DNA of 64,000 bases from Elephas maximus indicus. Lineage: Eukaryota > Chordata > Mammalia > Proboscidea > Elephantidae. The DNA is taken from positions 78,504,268 through 78,568,267 of the forward strand of contig NC_064831.1 of NCBI RefSeq assembly GCF_024166365.1, written 5' to 3'. The notes beneath the pieces are model-generated. The model was not told the DNA's origin, made no database searches, and was given only the letters and a program-made list of their open reading frames with translations. Each line of letters begins with the position of its first letter. Position 1 is the stretch's first letter. Position numbers and translations under genes: made by a program. This document shows positions 1-9,923 of the stretch, piece after piece.

Positions 1-861
1 TCTGTTCTGTTATAAATTCCTAACAGTAAATGGCCATATATTTTACCTCTTTTTTACTTCCCCACTGCCCACAGGGAACATGGAACATATGAGACGTGAC
101 AACAGCTAAGAAGGACCGATTGTTTTATGAGGAAACACAAAGGAATATATACATCCAAATTTGTGTTGCGTGTGTCAAGATTCTTACCTGAGGCTCTATG
201 CTTATGCCAATAATGTAGTTATTACTTAAAACAAATTTGGAACACTTCTTTGGGCCTGGTCAATTTTCCCAGGGAAAGGCGGAGTGGAGGCCTGTACTGT
301 GATTAGTTTTGTCTGCTCGGTGGAGCCAAATGTGATTTGTTTCTTTTAAAATGTAGGTTTTGTATATTAATCAGGGCTAGATCCTGTCAAGGCTCCAATG
401 TAATTGCAGCCCATTCTAAAGATAATTTTCAAAACTTGGGACTTTTACAGAAAAAAGCTAGTTACACTAGAAGACTTGTACACACAGAGTTATCTTTCAA
501 TAATCCAAACATATGTCAATGAATACTTCTTACATACAGAAATAAGGGATAAGAAAAAAATAAATTTTGTGGTAGGTAAAATATTCAATTTTGTCCTATC
601 ACTTTTTTAAAGGGAATATAATTAGATAGTAGGGGAATCTTTTGTTTTGGTTGGTTTGTCTAGCTCAATGCCAACCTGTATTTAATGGCTTTTTTCAAAG
701 AGCTGAAATGCTGGCTATGTATAAGAAATGAATGTAGGCATTGGAGGAAAGAAGCTTCTGAAAGATGGATGAAGTTAGAGGCTGCCTGGTGGACAAATAT
801 TCCCAGGTAAAAGAGAGAGTGAGTAACAGGTGAGAAAGAAGAAATTAGGGAAGAAGAGACA
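1..861. other. Unannotated sequence
   Basis: AT-rich sequence with no repeat or gene I recognise. The open frames on both strands are under 90 codons and show no family similarity I can see. Confidence 0.5.
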
Positions 862-1105
862 AGTTTGAGGGAATTTTTAAAAATTTTAATTTTATTTATT
901 CTGTTGCCGTTGTTGAGAATATACACAGGAAAACATACACCAATTCAACTATTTCCACTAGTACAATTCAGTGGCATTGACTACATTCTTCAAGTTGTGC
1001 AACCATTCTCACCCTCCTTTTCTGAGTTTTTCCTCCCCCATTAACATAAACTCACTGCCCCTATCTAATCTTTCCAGTTGCTGTTGTCAATTTGATTCTA
1101 TATGT
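862..1105 (-). mobile_element. L1-type 3' UTR end, antisense
   Basis: Antisense 3' end of a LINE 3' UTR lineage found twice more in this window, at 8811-9126 (antisense) and 34590-35230 (sense). Shared landmarks are the TTGTTGAGAATATACACAGG motif next to the tail, a block about cattcttcaag and gcaaccattctcacc, and a later block reading catctaatctttc. It is cut off where the RTE copy begins near 1106. Assignment to L1 is inferred from overall layout. Confidence 0.6.
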
Positions 1106-2133
1106 GGTAGTTAGGTACTGTCGAATCAGTTCCCACACACAGCAACCCTATGTACAACAGATCAAAACACTGCCAGATCCCGAGCCATCCTCACAATCGT
1201 TGTTATGCTTGAGCCCACTGTTGCAGCCACTATGTCAGTTCATCTCGTTGAGGGTCTTCCTCTTTGTTGCTGACCCTCTTCTCTACCAAGCATGACATCC
1301 TTCTTGAGGGACTGGTCCCTCCTGATAACATGTCCAAAGTATGTGAGATGAAGTCTTGACTTCCTTACTTTGAATGAGCCTCCTGGCTGTACTTCTCCCA
1401 TGACAGATTTGTTTGTTCTTCTGGCAGTTCATGGTATATTCGATATTCTTCACCAACACCGTAATCTGAAGACATTGATTCTTCTTCGATCTTCCTTATT
1501 CATTGTCCAGCTTTCACATGCATATGAAGTGATCGAAAACACCGTGGCTTGGGTCAAGCACACCTGAGTCCTTAAAGAGACATCTTTGGTTTTTAACACT
1601 TTAAACAGATCTTTTGTAGCACATTTGCCCAATGCAATGAGTTGTTTGATTTCTTCACTGCTGTTTCCGTGGGCATGGGTTGTGCATCCAACTAAAATGA
1701 AATCCTTTACAACTTCAATTTTTTCTCCTTTTGTCATGATGTTGCTTACTGGTCTAGTTGTGAGGATTTTTGTTTTCTTTATGTTGAGTTGTAATCCATA
1801 TTGAAGGCTAGGGTCTTTGATCTTCATCAGCAAGTGCTCCAGGTGCTCTTCACTTTCGGTGAGCGAAGTAGTGGCATCTGCATATCGCAGGTTGTCAATG
1901 AGTCTTCCTCCAATCCTGATACCACTTTCTTCATATAATTCAACTTCTTGGATTATTTGCTCAGCATACAGATTGAATAAATACGGTGAAAGGATACAAC
2001 CCTGACATACTCCTTTCTTGACTTTAAACCATGCAGTATCCACTTGTTCTGTTTGAATGACTGCCTCTTGGTCTAAGTACAGATTTCTCATGGGCACAGT
2101 TAAGTTTTCTGGAATTCCCTTTCTTGAATTTTA
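1106..2133 (-). mobile_element. RTE LINE 3' portion with degenerate reverse transcriptase
   Basis: Antisense, 5'-truncated RTE-type non-LTR retrotransposon. A 215-codon frame at 1450-2097 (minus) covers the reverse transcriptase from the KKGVCQGCILSPYLFNLYAE motif, through the polymerase active site, to the post-RT segment containing SYACESWTMNKE. The active site reads YADA instead of YADD, so the second catalytic aspartate is lost. The element 3' end lies at the low coordinate and matches the tails of the other RTE copies here (for example 39754-40548 and 27790-28850). It is a dead copy. No clear TSD was found. Confidence 0.9.
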
Positions 2134-3305
2134 ATAACTCAGGCACTACACATCAAACTAGGAGGTAGAACGGAAGCATTAAACATGTTATTAGTCCAAT
2201 TAACTGGGATGGCCCATGAAACCATGACCCTAAACCTCCGAACCAAGAAACCAAATCCCATGAGATTTTTGATTGTACATATGCAGCTTCAGCAGCTACT
2301 TTTTTTCTTTGTCATTTTGTAAATGTATCTGTCACACAACTTTTGCCAGATCAACTTTTTACAGGAGTACAATTTATTGATAGCAATTACAATAATCAGC
2401 TGTACAACTCTACCCTTAATCAATGTGATATTTCCTTCACCATTAATCCCTCTGTCCTCTTCTTCCCATCCCTGGTAACCACTAGTAAACTTTTTTCTCT
2501 ATACATTTGCCTTTTTTTGTCTTTTGTATAAGTGAAGTCATACAATATTTATCCTTTTGTGACTGATTTATTTCACTCAGCACAACTGGAATTTGTTTTT
2601 CATGAAATGCTGTGTGTTAGGTACTATAAAAATCCATGCTGTGTCACTTACAAAACCCTCAATAAAAAATCAGTTTTATTTTGTATAAATGGGGATAGCG
2701 TCGAGTGTTATGCTGAGGTTTATGTGTGAGAACCACAAGAGACAACCTCCCAGGAGAGAGCTGTGTTCCATTTCTGCTGTGAATATGACCAAATGGGGGT
2801 CATATACTTCCTGTTCCATCTCCAACTCCCAGCATCCCCCCTGGACCTCTCACAGCTTGTCATCAGCCAAGTGCATCACTTCCTTCTCCATCAGTGCTGA
2901 CAGGTTAACTTTAGAGAGATCTCAGTGCAGCAATCCCTTGCCAAATCTTAAGAAACACCATAGTTGGCAAAACCATAGCTGATAAAATCAGGTTCATTGC
3001 AAGTATGAGATTAGGGAAAAACAATAAAGGTGGCATTAAATGTATGTCTACGTGTAAAAAATAAATAAACGTTGCAGAAAGCATTTATTTCCAAAACAGA
3101 GCAAAATTTCTTATCTCTCTGAGTCTGCTCAGGGAGGTAAACATTCACCTGCGTCACAGTCTTCGGTTACTCAAGGAATGTTGCTGCTGGCCATCGAGCT
3201 CTGAGCTTGACCACAACGCTTTAGACCAACCCTTGCAGGACTGAATCTGAAAATCTTTTATACTTGCATTTCTCTCTTGTTTCATTCTTTCTTTGCTTTA
3301 ACAAA
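2134..3305. other. Mostly unannotated; possible old L1 UTR near 2310-2620
   Basis: The stretch around 2310-2620 (with ccctggtaaccactagtaaac and a run ending in cattcactcagca-like sequence) resembles an old antisense L1 3' end. The rest shows nothing I recognise. Confidence 0.35.
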
Positions 3306-3520
3306 CAGTGTGGGGCAGTGGTTGAGTGCCCGGACACTGAAGCAAGGCTGAGTCAGAAGCCCAGCTTTGTCACTTATGACTTGCGTGACACTGGGCAAAC
3401 TACATACCCTCTGTGTGCCTCCTCTGTAAACGGGGATTAAAATCATACTTACCTGACAGAGTCATCATGGGGATTCAATGAGTTCATGTAAAACTGCTCC
3501 TTGGCATTTAGGAAGCCCAG
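3306..3520 (+). repeat. MIR SINE
   Basis: Ancient tRNA-derived MIR in sense orientation: gggcagtggttgag head, gtcacttatgactt core, then the cctctgtgtgcctcctctgtaaa and ggggattaaaatcatac segments in the usual MIR order. Old and diverged. Confidence 0.8.
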
Positions 3521-3640
3521 CATGTGGATCTGCTCTTATTGTTCATTTTTAGAAGACACAATGTTTGTGCAACCGTTGGCCTTTTCACAGTTTACCCCAC
3601 TGGTCATCAGTTATTTATCTGGGCCTGGTGTTCTGTCCAA

Positions 3641-3783
3641 GAGTCCCTGGGTGGTGCAAATGATTAACATGCTTGGCTGCTAACCAAAAGTTTAGTGGTT
3701 CCAGTCCACTCAGAGGCATCTCAGAAGAAAGGCCTGGAGACTTCCTTACAAAAAATTAGCCATGGAAAACTCTATGGAGCACA
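3641..3783 (+). mobile_element. AfroSINE, 3' end missing
   Basis: Head gagtccctgggtggtgcaaa with A-box region, the ctaaccaaaag block, then the agaagaaaggcctgg body of the longer AfroSINE subtype. It stops at a poly(T) run at 3784, before the usual tail. Confidence 0.85.
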
Positions 3784-4010
3784 TTTTTTTTTTTTTAGAT
3801 TTTATATTTTTTCTTTAAACGTATACTCACATAGTTTTTTTTTAAAAAAAAGTGAATATAGCATACATAATATTTTTAGTTCAATCTTCTACTCCTTTTT
3901 TTTTTTTTTACTTATCCCCTTTCTGCACCTCAGCCAATTGAATGGCTTGCCTGGTGCGCTTCCCCAATTCTTGTTAAAAACCTATTAAAGTATCCTTTCA
4001 CATTACCATC
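3784..4010. other. T-rich low-complexity segment
   Basis: Contains three poly(T) runs and AT-rich sequence between an AfroSINE and an RTE fragment. No family recognised. Confidence 0.4.
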
Positions 4011-4297
4011 CTCCTTAGAAGCTAGGATGGCAAGACTTCGTTTTGCTTACTTTGCATGTCATCATGAGGGACTAATCCCTGGAGAAGGGCATCATGTTTC
4101 ATAAAGCAGAGGGTCAGGGAAAAAAGGCAAAACTCTCAGTGAAATAGACTGACACAGTGGCTGCAACCATGGGCTCCAGCATAGCAATGATTGCGAGGAT
4201 GGCTCAGGACCCAGCAACCTTTCGTTCTATTATGCATAAGGTTGCTGTAAGTTGGAACTGACTTGATGGCAACTAATAATAACAACTACAACAATAT
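4011..4297 (+). mobile_element. RTE LINE 3' fragment
   Basis: Sense, 5'-truncated RTE 3' end. Landmarks are gatggcaagacttcg, the cctggagaagggcatcatg block, cacagtggctgcaacc, and a tail reading ttgatggcaact followed by degenerate AAC repeats. Diverged. Confidence 0.85.
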
Positions 4298-5934
4298 ATT
4301 TTTAACCATGGTTATGTCATAATCATACACATAAAGCGTTTTTTTTTTTTTTTTTGTCTTTGACCCCTTTTTTTTAAAGAGATCATTTCATACCTACTTT
4401 TTGGCATCTTATTTTACTTTCTCAAATAACAAATCAATAAAAGATCCAAACCAAGCAACTAATTCTGATTAATTTTTTTTAAATGCTGCAAAATTTGCTC
4501 TATGTAGATGCACAATAATCAACCCTATGGATGGACATTCATTTGGTTTGTAGTGTTTTGCCACTAAGAATGACACAGGAAGCATCCTTGCTTACATTTT
4601 CTTAAAATATTATGAAAATTTAGAGTCCTATCATTTTCCTTACATTGGCTCCAGCAATGGTTATCTCACCTTTTTTGTTTTGTTTTGTTTTGTAGGTGTG
4701 ATGAGACAGCTTATTTCTTGTTTGCATTTTGTTGATTACCAATGATGAGTTTGAACATCTTTTCATGAATTTGTTGGCTTTTTGGGTTTTGCTTCTTGGT
4801 GAAATTGTTATGAATATTCGTGATTCGTTTAACTCTTTTGGGTCATTTGTGGGAGTTCTTGGCTTTTCCCCAAGTCTCATATTTGTCTATTTATTTTACT
4901 TATCATATGGTCTATTATTCATAATTTATTAATTTTTCTATAGTCAAATTATTGATCTTTTATAGGTTTGAGGTTTCTAGTCTGGGTTAGAATGTTTTCT
5001 CTTCAGCTAGATCAAACACATTGCCTTCAAGATAGTCCTTTAAAATTTTATTGTTTCATTTTTTATAATTAAGTCTTTAATCCATCTGGAAAATATTTTG
5101 GTGGATTGCATACAATTAAGGTCCAATTTTATTTTCTTCCAGACGGATAGCCAACTGGGCTAGCACCATTTATTTAAAAATCTGTTCCTTTCCAGTTGAA
5201 CTGAAATACAAATTGGATTTTCGTATAGACCAGGATATATCCTGGTTTGTCTGTTCTATTCCTCTAATCTGGTAATCTTTTCTGGCCAGCGACATATAGA
5301 TTTGATTACAGTTGTTTTGGGATATTCTGATACTTGGCATGGCCCTGTCACCAGTCTTCCTTTCATTTTATTTTTTTTAATTTTCGACTATCATCTGAAA
5401 AGTATTTTTCCATGTAAGTTTTAAGAGCATTTTATAGGATCAAAAAAAAAAAAAACTCTCTTGGACTCTAACTGAAATGCTGTAGTTATTAATTTAAAAA
5501 GATTTTATAGTTTTTAATCTTAAGGCTTCTATCCAAAGGGATGGTATGTCTTTCCATTTGTTTAGATATTGTTTTCTACCTTCCAAGACATTGTATAACT
5601 TCATCATATATTTCCTAGGTCTTCCCTGTAAAATGCACTTCTAAGTTTTCATAATTTATGTTTGTTGTGATGTCTAAAATATTTTTTCCCATTTCCACAT
5701 ATAGGTGCCTATTGCTAACTTATAAAATCCTGTTACAAGGTCTATTATTTATTTATTTTTAGTTTTTTCGATTTTCTGGGCATGCAAACTTGATCATTAA
5801 AAAAAAAAGTTTTAGCTTTAATTTTTCAAGGTTTATCTTTGAATTCATTGGACCTTCTAAGTTAATGTCAAATTATAATGGTGATAAACAATAAAAACAA
5901 ACAAACAAAAAACCAAAACAACAACAGCAACAAA

Positions 5935-6089
5935 AAATCTGCTGCCTTCACGTCAATTCCAACTCATAGCAGCCCTATAGGACAGAGTAGAACTGTCCTA
6001 TTGGGTTTCTAAGGAGCAGCTGGTGTATTGGAACTGCTGATCTTTTGTTTAGCAGCCTAATGTTTAACCACTGTACCACCAGGACTCTG
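5935..6089 (-). mobile_element. AfroSINE, antisense
   Basis: Near-complete antisense AfroSINE: tail tcaattccaactcatagcag, central cctataggacagagtagaac, and head ccactgtaccaccagg. First member of a same-orientation pair. Confidence 0.92.
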
Positions 6090-6101
6090 TGATAGAGTAT
6101 A

Positions 6102-6269
6102 AACCCAAAATCCCAACCTGTTGCCTTTGAGTCCATTCTGACTCATAGCAACCCTGTAGGACAGAGTAGAGCTGCCCTATAGGGTTTCCAAGGAGCGGCT
6201 GGTGGATTTGAACTGCCAACCTTTTGGTTAGCAGCCATAGCTCTTAACCATTGTGCCACCAGGACTACA
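6102..6269 (-). mobile_element. AfroSINE, antisense, with TSD
   Basis: Second AfroSINE of the pair, tail at the low coordinate and head ccattgtgccaccaggac at the high one. It is flanked by a 12-bp duplication TGATAGAGTATA at 6090-6101 and 6270-6281, so it inserted separately beside the first copy rather than arising with it by tandem duplication. Confidence 0.93.
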
Positions 6270-7189
6270 TGATAGAGTATATCCCTGTCTAATTCCTAAT
6301 TTTAATTGAAATATTGTGTATTAACTATTTAGAATAATATTTGCTACTGGATTTGGTAGTTTTTATTTTATTTGCTTACCCTTTGTTTTTTACTTGACCT
6401 TTTTATTTAAAAGGCAGCTAAATTTCATCAACTATCATTTCAGCATTGATTTATTTGCACGTTTTGTTCTTTTTTTATTTTCTTGATATAATGTATTATG
6501 TGTATAGATTTCTTGATATTAGATGCCCTGGTTTTCCAGGAATAAACCCTACTTGGTCATAATGCATTATTCTTTCAATAACTTTAAAGCGTCAATTTTC
6601 TAATATTCTACTTGAATTGAGATTGCTCAATATTTTTCTTTTCTCTAGCATCCTTATTATGTTTTGGTATTAAAATTAAATTGTACACATAAGTGAATTA
6701 GAGAAATGTCCACCTTTTTATCTATGACTGGCTTAAATAATATTGAAATTCCCTATTATCTGAAGATTATATAAACTCTGCTGGAGACCCATATAATACT
6801 GGTGCTTTTTGTTATCCCTTTACTCTGGTAATTAGCCTATTCACATTTTCTACTTTTTGTTGGGTCAATTCTGGTAATTCATATGTTGCAAGGAAAACAT
6901 CTATTTCTCTCAGGTTTTCAGCTTCATTGCCAGAAAGCTGCATGCTTGATGAAATGTTAGTGGAAAATGTAGAAAGTATTATTCTATCCATAATATGACT
7001 TACTGTAAGTAGGTAAAATTGGATACGTACACAGTCGTGTATTAGATGATATAAAAAAAATTGAATTTGGGGTAGGGTGTGGGATAATTATTTTCCCTGT
7101 GGGTTTCTGCTATTTTAATATAGTATCAACAATATTTTTAAAAAGACTAAGCAATGAACTATGGTTAATAAACAGGTAACTATGATTAA

Positions 7190-7410
7190 GAAGGTAGGTT
7201 CTGAATTTGACCAGACTTGGACCTGAGTTCTGGGTCTGACCATTATTCACTGTATGAGGTCGGCTGATTACTGGAATTCTCCTAACCTCAGTTTCCTAAT
7301 TTGTCAAATGGTGACCATAACAGTGCCCCACTTCTAGGACTGATGTTAGGATCCAATGGTTTAATGCAAAGGACTCAGCATAGTGTCCGATAGATGATGA
7401 GCTCAGACTC
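7190..7410 (+). repeat. MIR-like SINE
   Basis: Diverged MIR: ctcagtttcctaatttgtca and aaatggtgaccataac match the MIR 3' half. The head is poorly preserved. Confidence 0.6.
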
Positions 7411-7585
7411 ATTGTTAGCCATTGTCAGTCATAAAGCAGACTGGGAGGATCTGGGATCTGGTAGCTACAGTTTGCTTTTATCACAATAGATACTACTTAG
7501 GATTCCACTTAGTGTTGCCAGTCATAATGGTTGATACCGCTGAATAGCCTTGTTGTTTAACTGTTTCGATATTATTAATCTTACC

Positions 7586-7668
7586 AGTAAACCATTTGCC
7601 CTTGAGTCGGCTTTGACTCATAGTGACCCCATGTATGTCAGTGTTAAACTGTGTTCCATGGGGTTTTC
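7586..7668 (-). mobile_element. AfroSINE 3' fragment, antisense
   Basis: Only the 3' part is present: cttgagtcggctttgactca followed by tagtgaccccatgtatgtca. Truncated near gttttctttt. Confidence 0.8.
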
Positions 7669-8580
7669 TTTTCTTTTTCCTTTTTAATGAAACTTCTTTT
7701 TATTTTGAAATCATCGTGAATTCACATGCATTTATAAGAATTAATACAGACAGAACCCTTGTCCCCAACTAACCAAGTCTGCCCCATGGTAACATCTTTC
7801 AAAACTACAGTATAATATCACAGCCAGGATACTGACACTGATACAGAACATTCCCATCACCACAAGGATCCCTCATGTTGCCCATTTATAGCCACACCTA
7901 CTTCTCTCCACCCCCAGTAGAGAAATACCACCCATCTAGTATTTGAAATACCTGCTGGTGTTTGAAATACTGGTGGCATAGTGTCCGGCATCACAGCAAC
8001 ACAAAAAATCACCACAGTACAACAAACTGACAGAGGGGTGGTGATTCTGAGACCCTGGCAACCACCGATTTGTTCTCTACTGCTATACTTTTGTAATTGC
8101 AAGAATGTTAGATAAATCAAATCATAAATCTTTGGGAATTGGCTTTTTTTCACTTAGCCTAATTCCTTAAGCATTCCAGTTGCATATATCAAAAGTTGGT
8201 TCTTTTTTATTGCTGAGTATGAGTCCATGTTATGGATGTTAAACCATTCACCCGTTGAAGGACATCAGGAATATTTCAAGTTTTTGGCTACTATGAACAA
8301 AGCTGCTATAAATATTTATGTACAGATTTTTGTGTAAACATAAGTGGTCATTTCTCTGGGATAAATAACCAAAAGGGCAAGTGCTGGGTCGTATGACAGT
8401 TGTATGTTTAGTTTTTTAAGAAACTGCCATACACTTTGCCAGTGACTGTACCATTTTACATTCCCGCTAGCAGTGAGTAAGGGAGTCAGTTTCTTCCTTT
8501 GCCTGCCAGCATTTTAAGTAATCATTTTGTTTCATTTCAGCCACTCTGATAGGCATCTGGTGATACTGTAATTTGTTTTT
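7669..8580 (-). mobile_element. Old L1 3' end, antisense
   Basis: Antisense L1M-type sequence: the ccattcacccgttgaaggac block, ttttggctactatgaac, aagctgctataaatat, and the ccattttacattcccgc block. No coding potential remains. An RTE 5'-end fragment is embedded at about 7925-8045. Confidence 0.75.
7925..8045 (-). mobile_element. RTE 5'-end fragment inside old L1
   Basis: Reverse complement reads tctgtcagtttgttgtactg, then tgttgctgtgatgccgg, then a tatgccaccagtatttcaaa block. This matches the 5' end of the deleted RTE at 16942-17488, which has ttgctatgatgctggaagc and actggtatttcaaataccag. No RTE 3' tail is attached. Confidence 0.6.
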
Positions 8581-8673
8581 AAGTAGTATTTTCTTGTATT
8601 TTTTGGTGAATGTTTACACAGCAAAACAGATTCCCATCCAACAATTTCTATATATATTGTTCAGTGACATTGG

Positions 8674-8690
8674 TTATATATATATATATT
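8674..8690. repeat. (TA)n microsatellite
   Basis: About eight TA units. Confidence 0.9.
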
Positions 8691-8810
8691 TTCTATTATT
8701 GCACGGGGTTTGTTTGTTTTTAAGAGAAGTAGGAAAACTATAAAAACAACACTAGTCTACTGCAGCTAATGTGGTCAGAGCCCCATTCATATTTCTCGGG
8801 ATCTCAATAT

Positions 8811-9126
8811 CTTTTTTTTTTTTAATTTTGTTGTTGTTGAAAATATGTACAGGAAAACATACACCAACAATTTCTACTATTTAGTGACATTGATTACATT
8901 CTTCAAGTCATGCAACCATTCTCACCCACCTTTTCTGTGTTGTTCCTTCCCCATAAACTCATAGCCCCTTAAGGTTCCCATCTAATCTTTGAGTTGCTGT
9001 TGTCACTTTGATCCCATATGGATAGTTCTTAAAAGAGCATAATGCTCAAGGTAGACATTTTTTACTAGTTAAGCTAAACTATTTGGTTTTAAGAAGACTT
9101 CACGGGATATTTTTGGTTTAAGTTTT
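8811..9126 (-). mobile_element. L1-type 3' UTR, antisense, split by the young L1
   Basis: Same 3' UTR lineage as 862-1105 and 34590-35230. Poly(T) at about 8811 marks its 3' end. It continues at 16278-16299 on the far side of the 7.1-kb L1. The undisrupted copy at about 34867-34915 reads straight across the insertion point, with a single copy of sequence corresponding to the 14-bp TSD. Confidence 0.75.
9113..9126. repeat. Target site duplication of the L1, left copy
   Basis: TTGGTTTAAGTTTT, identical to 16264-16277. It runs into the antisense poly(A) tail, so the exact right edge of this copy is ambiguous by a few T residues. Confidence 0.92.
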
Positions 9127-9137
9127 TTTTTTTTTTT

Positions 9138-9923
9138 AAGTGTCCACCTGATTTAATTAGCTCACTCTTCATCAGCATCTCTCTCCTCCCCGCTGACCAG
9201 TCCTTTTCATGCCTGATGAGTTGTCTTCGGGGATGGTTCCTGTCCTGTGCCATCAGAAGTTCTGGGGAGCATTGTCTCTGGGATTCCTCTAGTCGCAGTC
9301 ATACCATTAGGTATGGTCTTTTTATGAGAATTTGGGGTCTGTATCCCATTGGTCTCCTGCTCCCTCAGGAGTTGTCTGTTGTGCTTCCTGACAGGGCAGA
9401 CATCGATTGTGGCCGGGCACCAACTAGTTCTTCTGGTCTCAGGATAATGTAGGTCTCTGGTTCATGTGGCCCTTTCTGTCTCTTGGGTTCTTAGTTGTTG
9501 TGTGACCTTGGTGTTCTTCCTTTGCCTTTGCTCCAGGTGGGTTGAGACTAATTGATGTATCTTAGATGGCCGCTTGTTGGCATTTAGGACCCCAGGCACC
9601 ACAATTCAAAGTGGGATGCAGAATGTTTTCATAATAGAATTATTTTGCCAATTGACTTAGAAGTCCCCTCAAACCAAGTTCCCCAGACCCCAGCCCCTGC
9701 TCCGCTGACCTTTGAAGCTTTCATTTTATCCCAGAAACCTCTTTGCTTTTAGTCCAGTCCAATTAGACTGACCTTCCTTGTATTGAGTGTTGTCTTTCCC
9801 TTCACCCAAAGCAGTTCTTATCTACTGATTGATCAATAAAAAGCTCTCTCCCTCCCTCCCTCCCCCCCCCTTTGTAACCACAAAATTATGTGTTCTTCTC
9901 CGTTTTTTCTATTTCTCAAGATC
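9138..9923 (-). other. L1 3' UTR
   Basis: Sequence between the ORF2 stop and the poly(A) tail. On the minus strand it starts with a G-rich purine tract (9846-9870) and later carries a block about gcggccatctaagata that is also recognisable in the other L1 3' UTRs at 56349-57017 and 27181-27763. Downstream of that block these lineages diverge strongly. Confidence 0.85.
9846..9870 (-). promoter_or_regulatory. G-rich polypurine tract in L1 3' UTR (G-quadruplex candidate)
   Basis: On the minus strand a run of nine or so G residues is followed by three A-separated GGG runs, about 55 bases after the ORF2 stop. A polypurine tract here is a known conserved feature of mammalian L1 3' UTRs. Four or more GGG runs at short spacing can form a G-quadruplex; formation here is inferred. 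Confidence 0.75.

Larger units (their letters stand above)
4395..6960 (-). mobile_element. Old L1 (L1M-like) antisense ORF2 and 3' region
   Basis: Antisense L1 remnant with no long open frame. Recognisable L1 stretches include gatgagtttgaacatctttt near 4743, the taagtctttaatccatctgg block near 5070, and the agcaccatttatttaaaaa block near 5163. Interrupted by two AfroSINEs at 5935-6270. Subfamily not resolved by eye. Confidence 0.7.
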
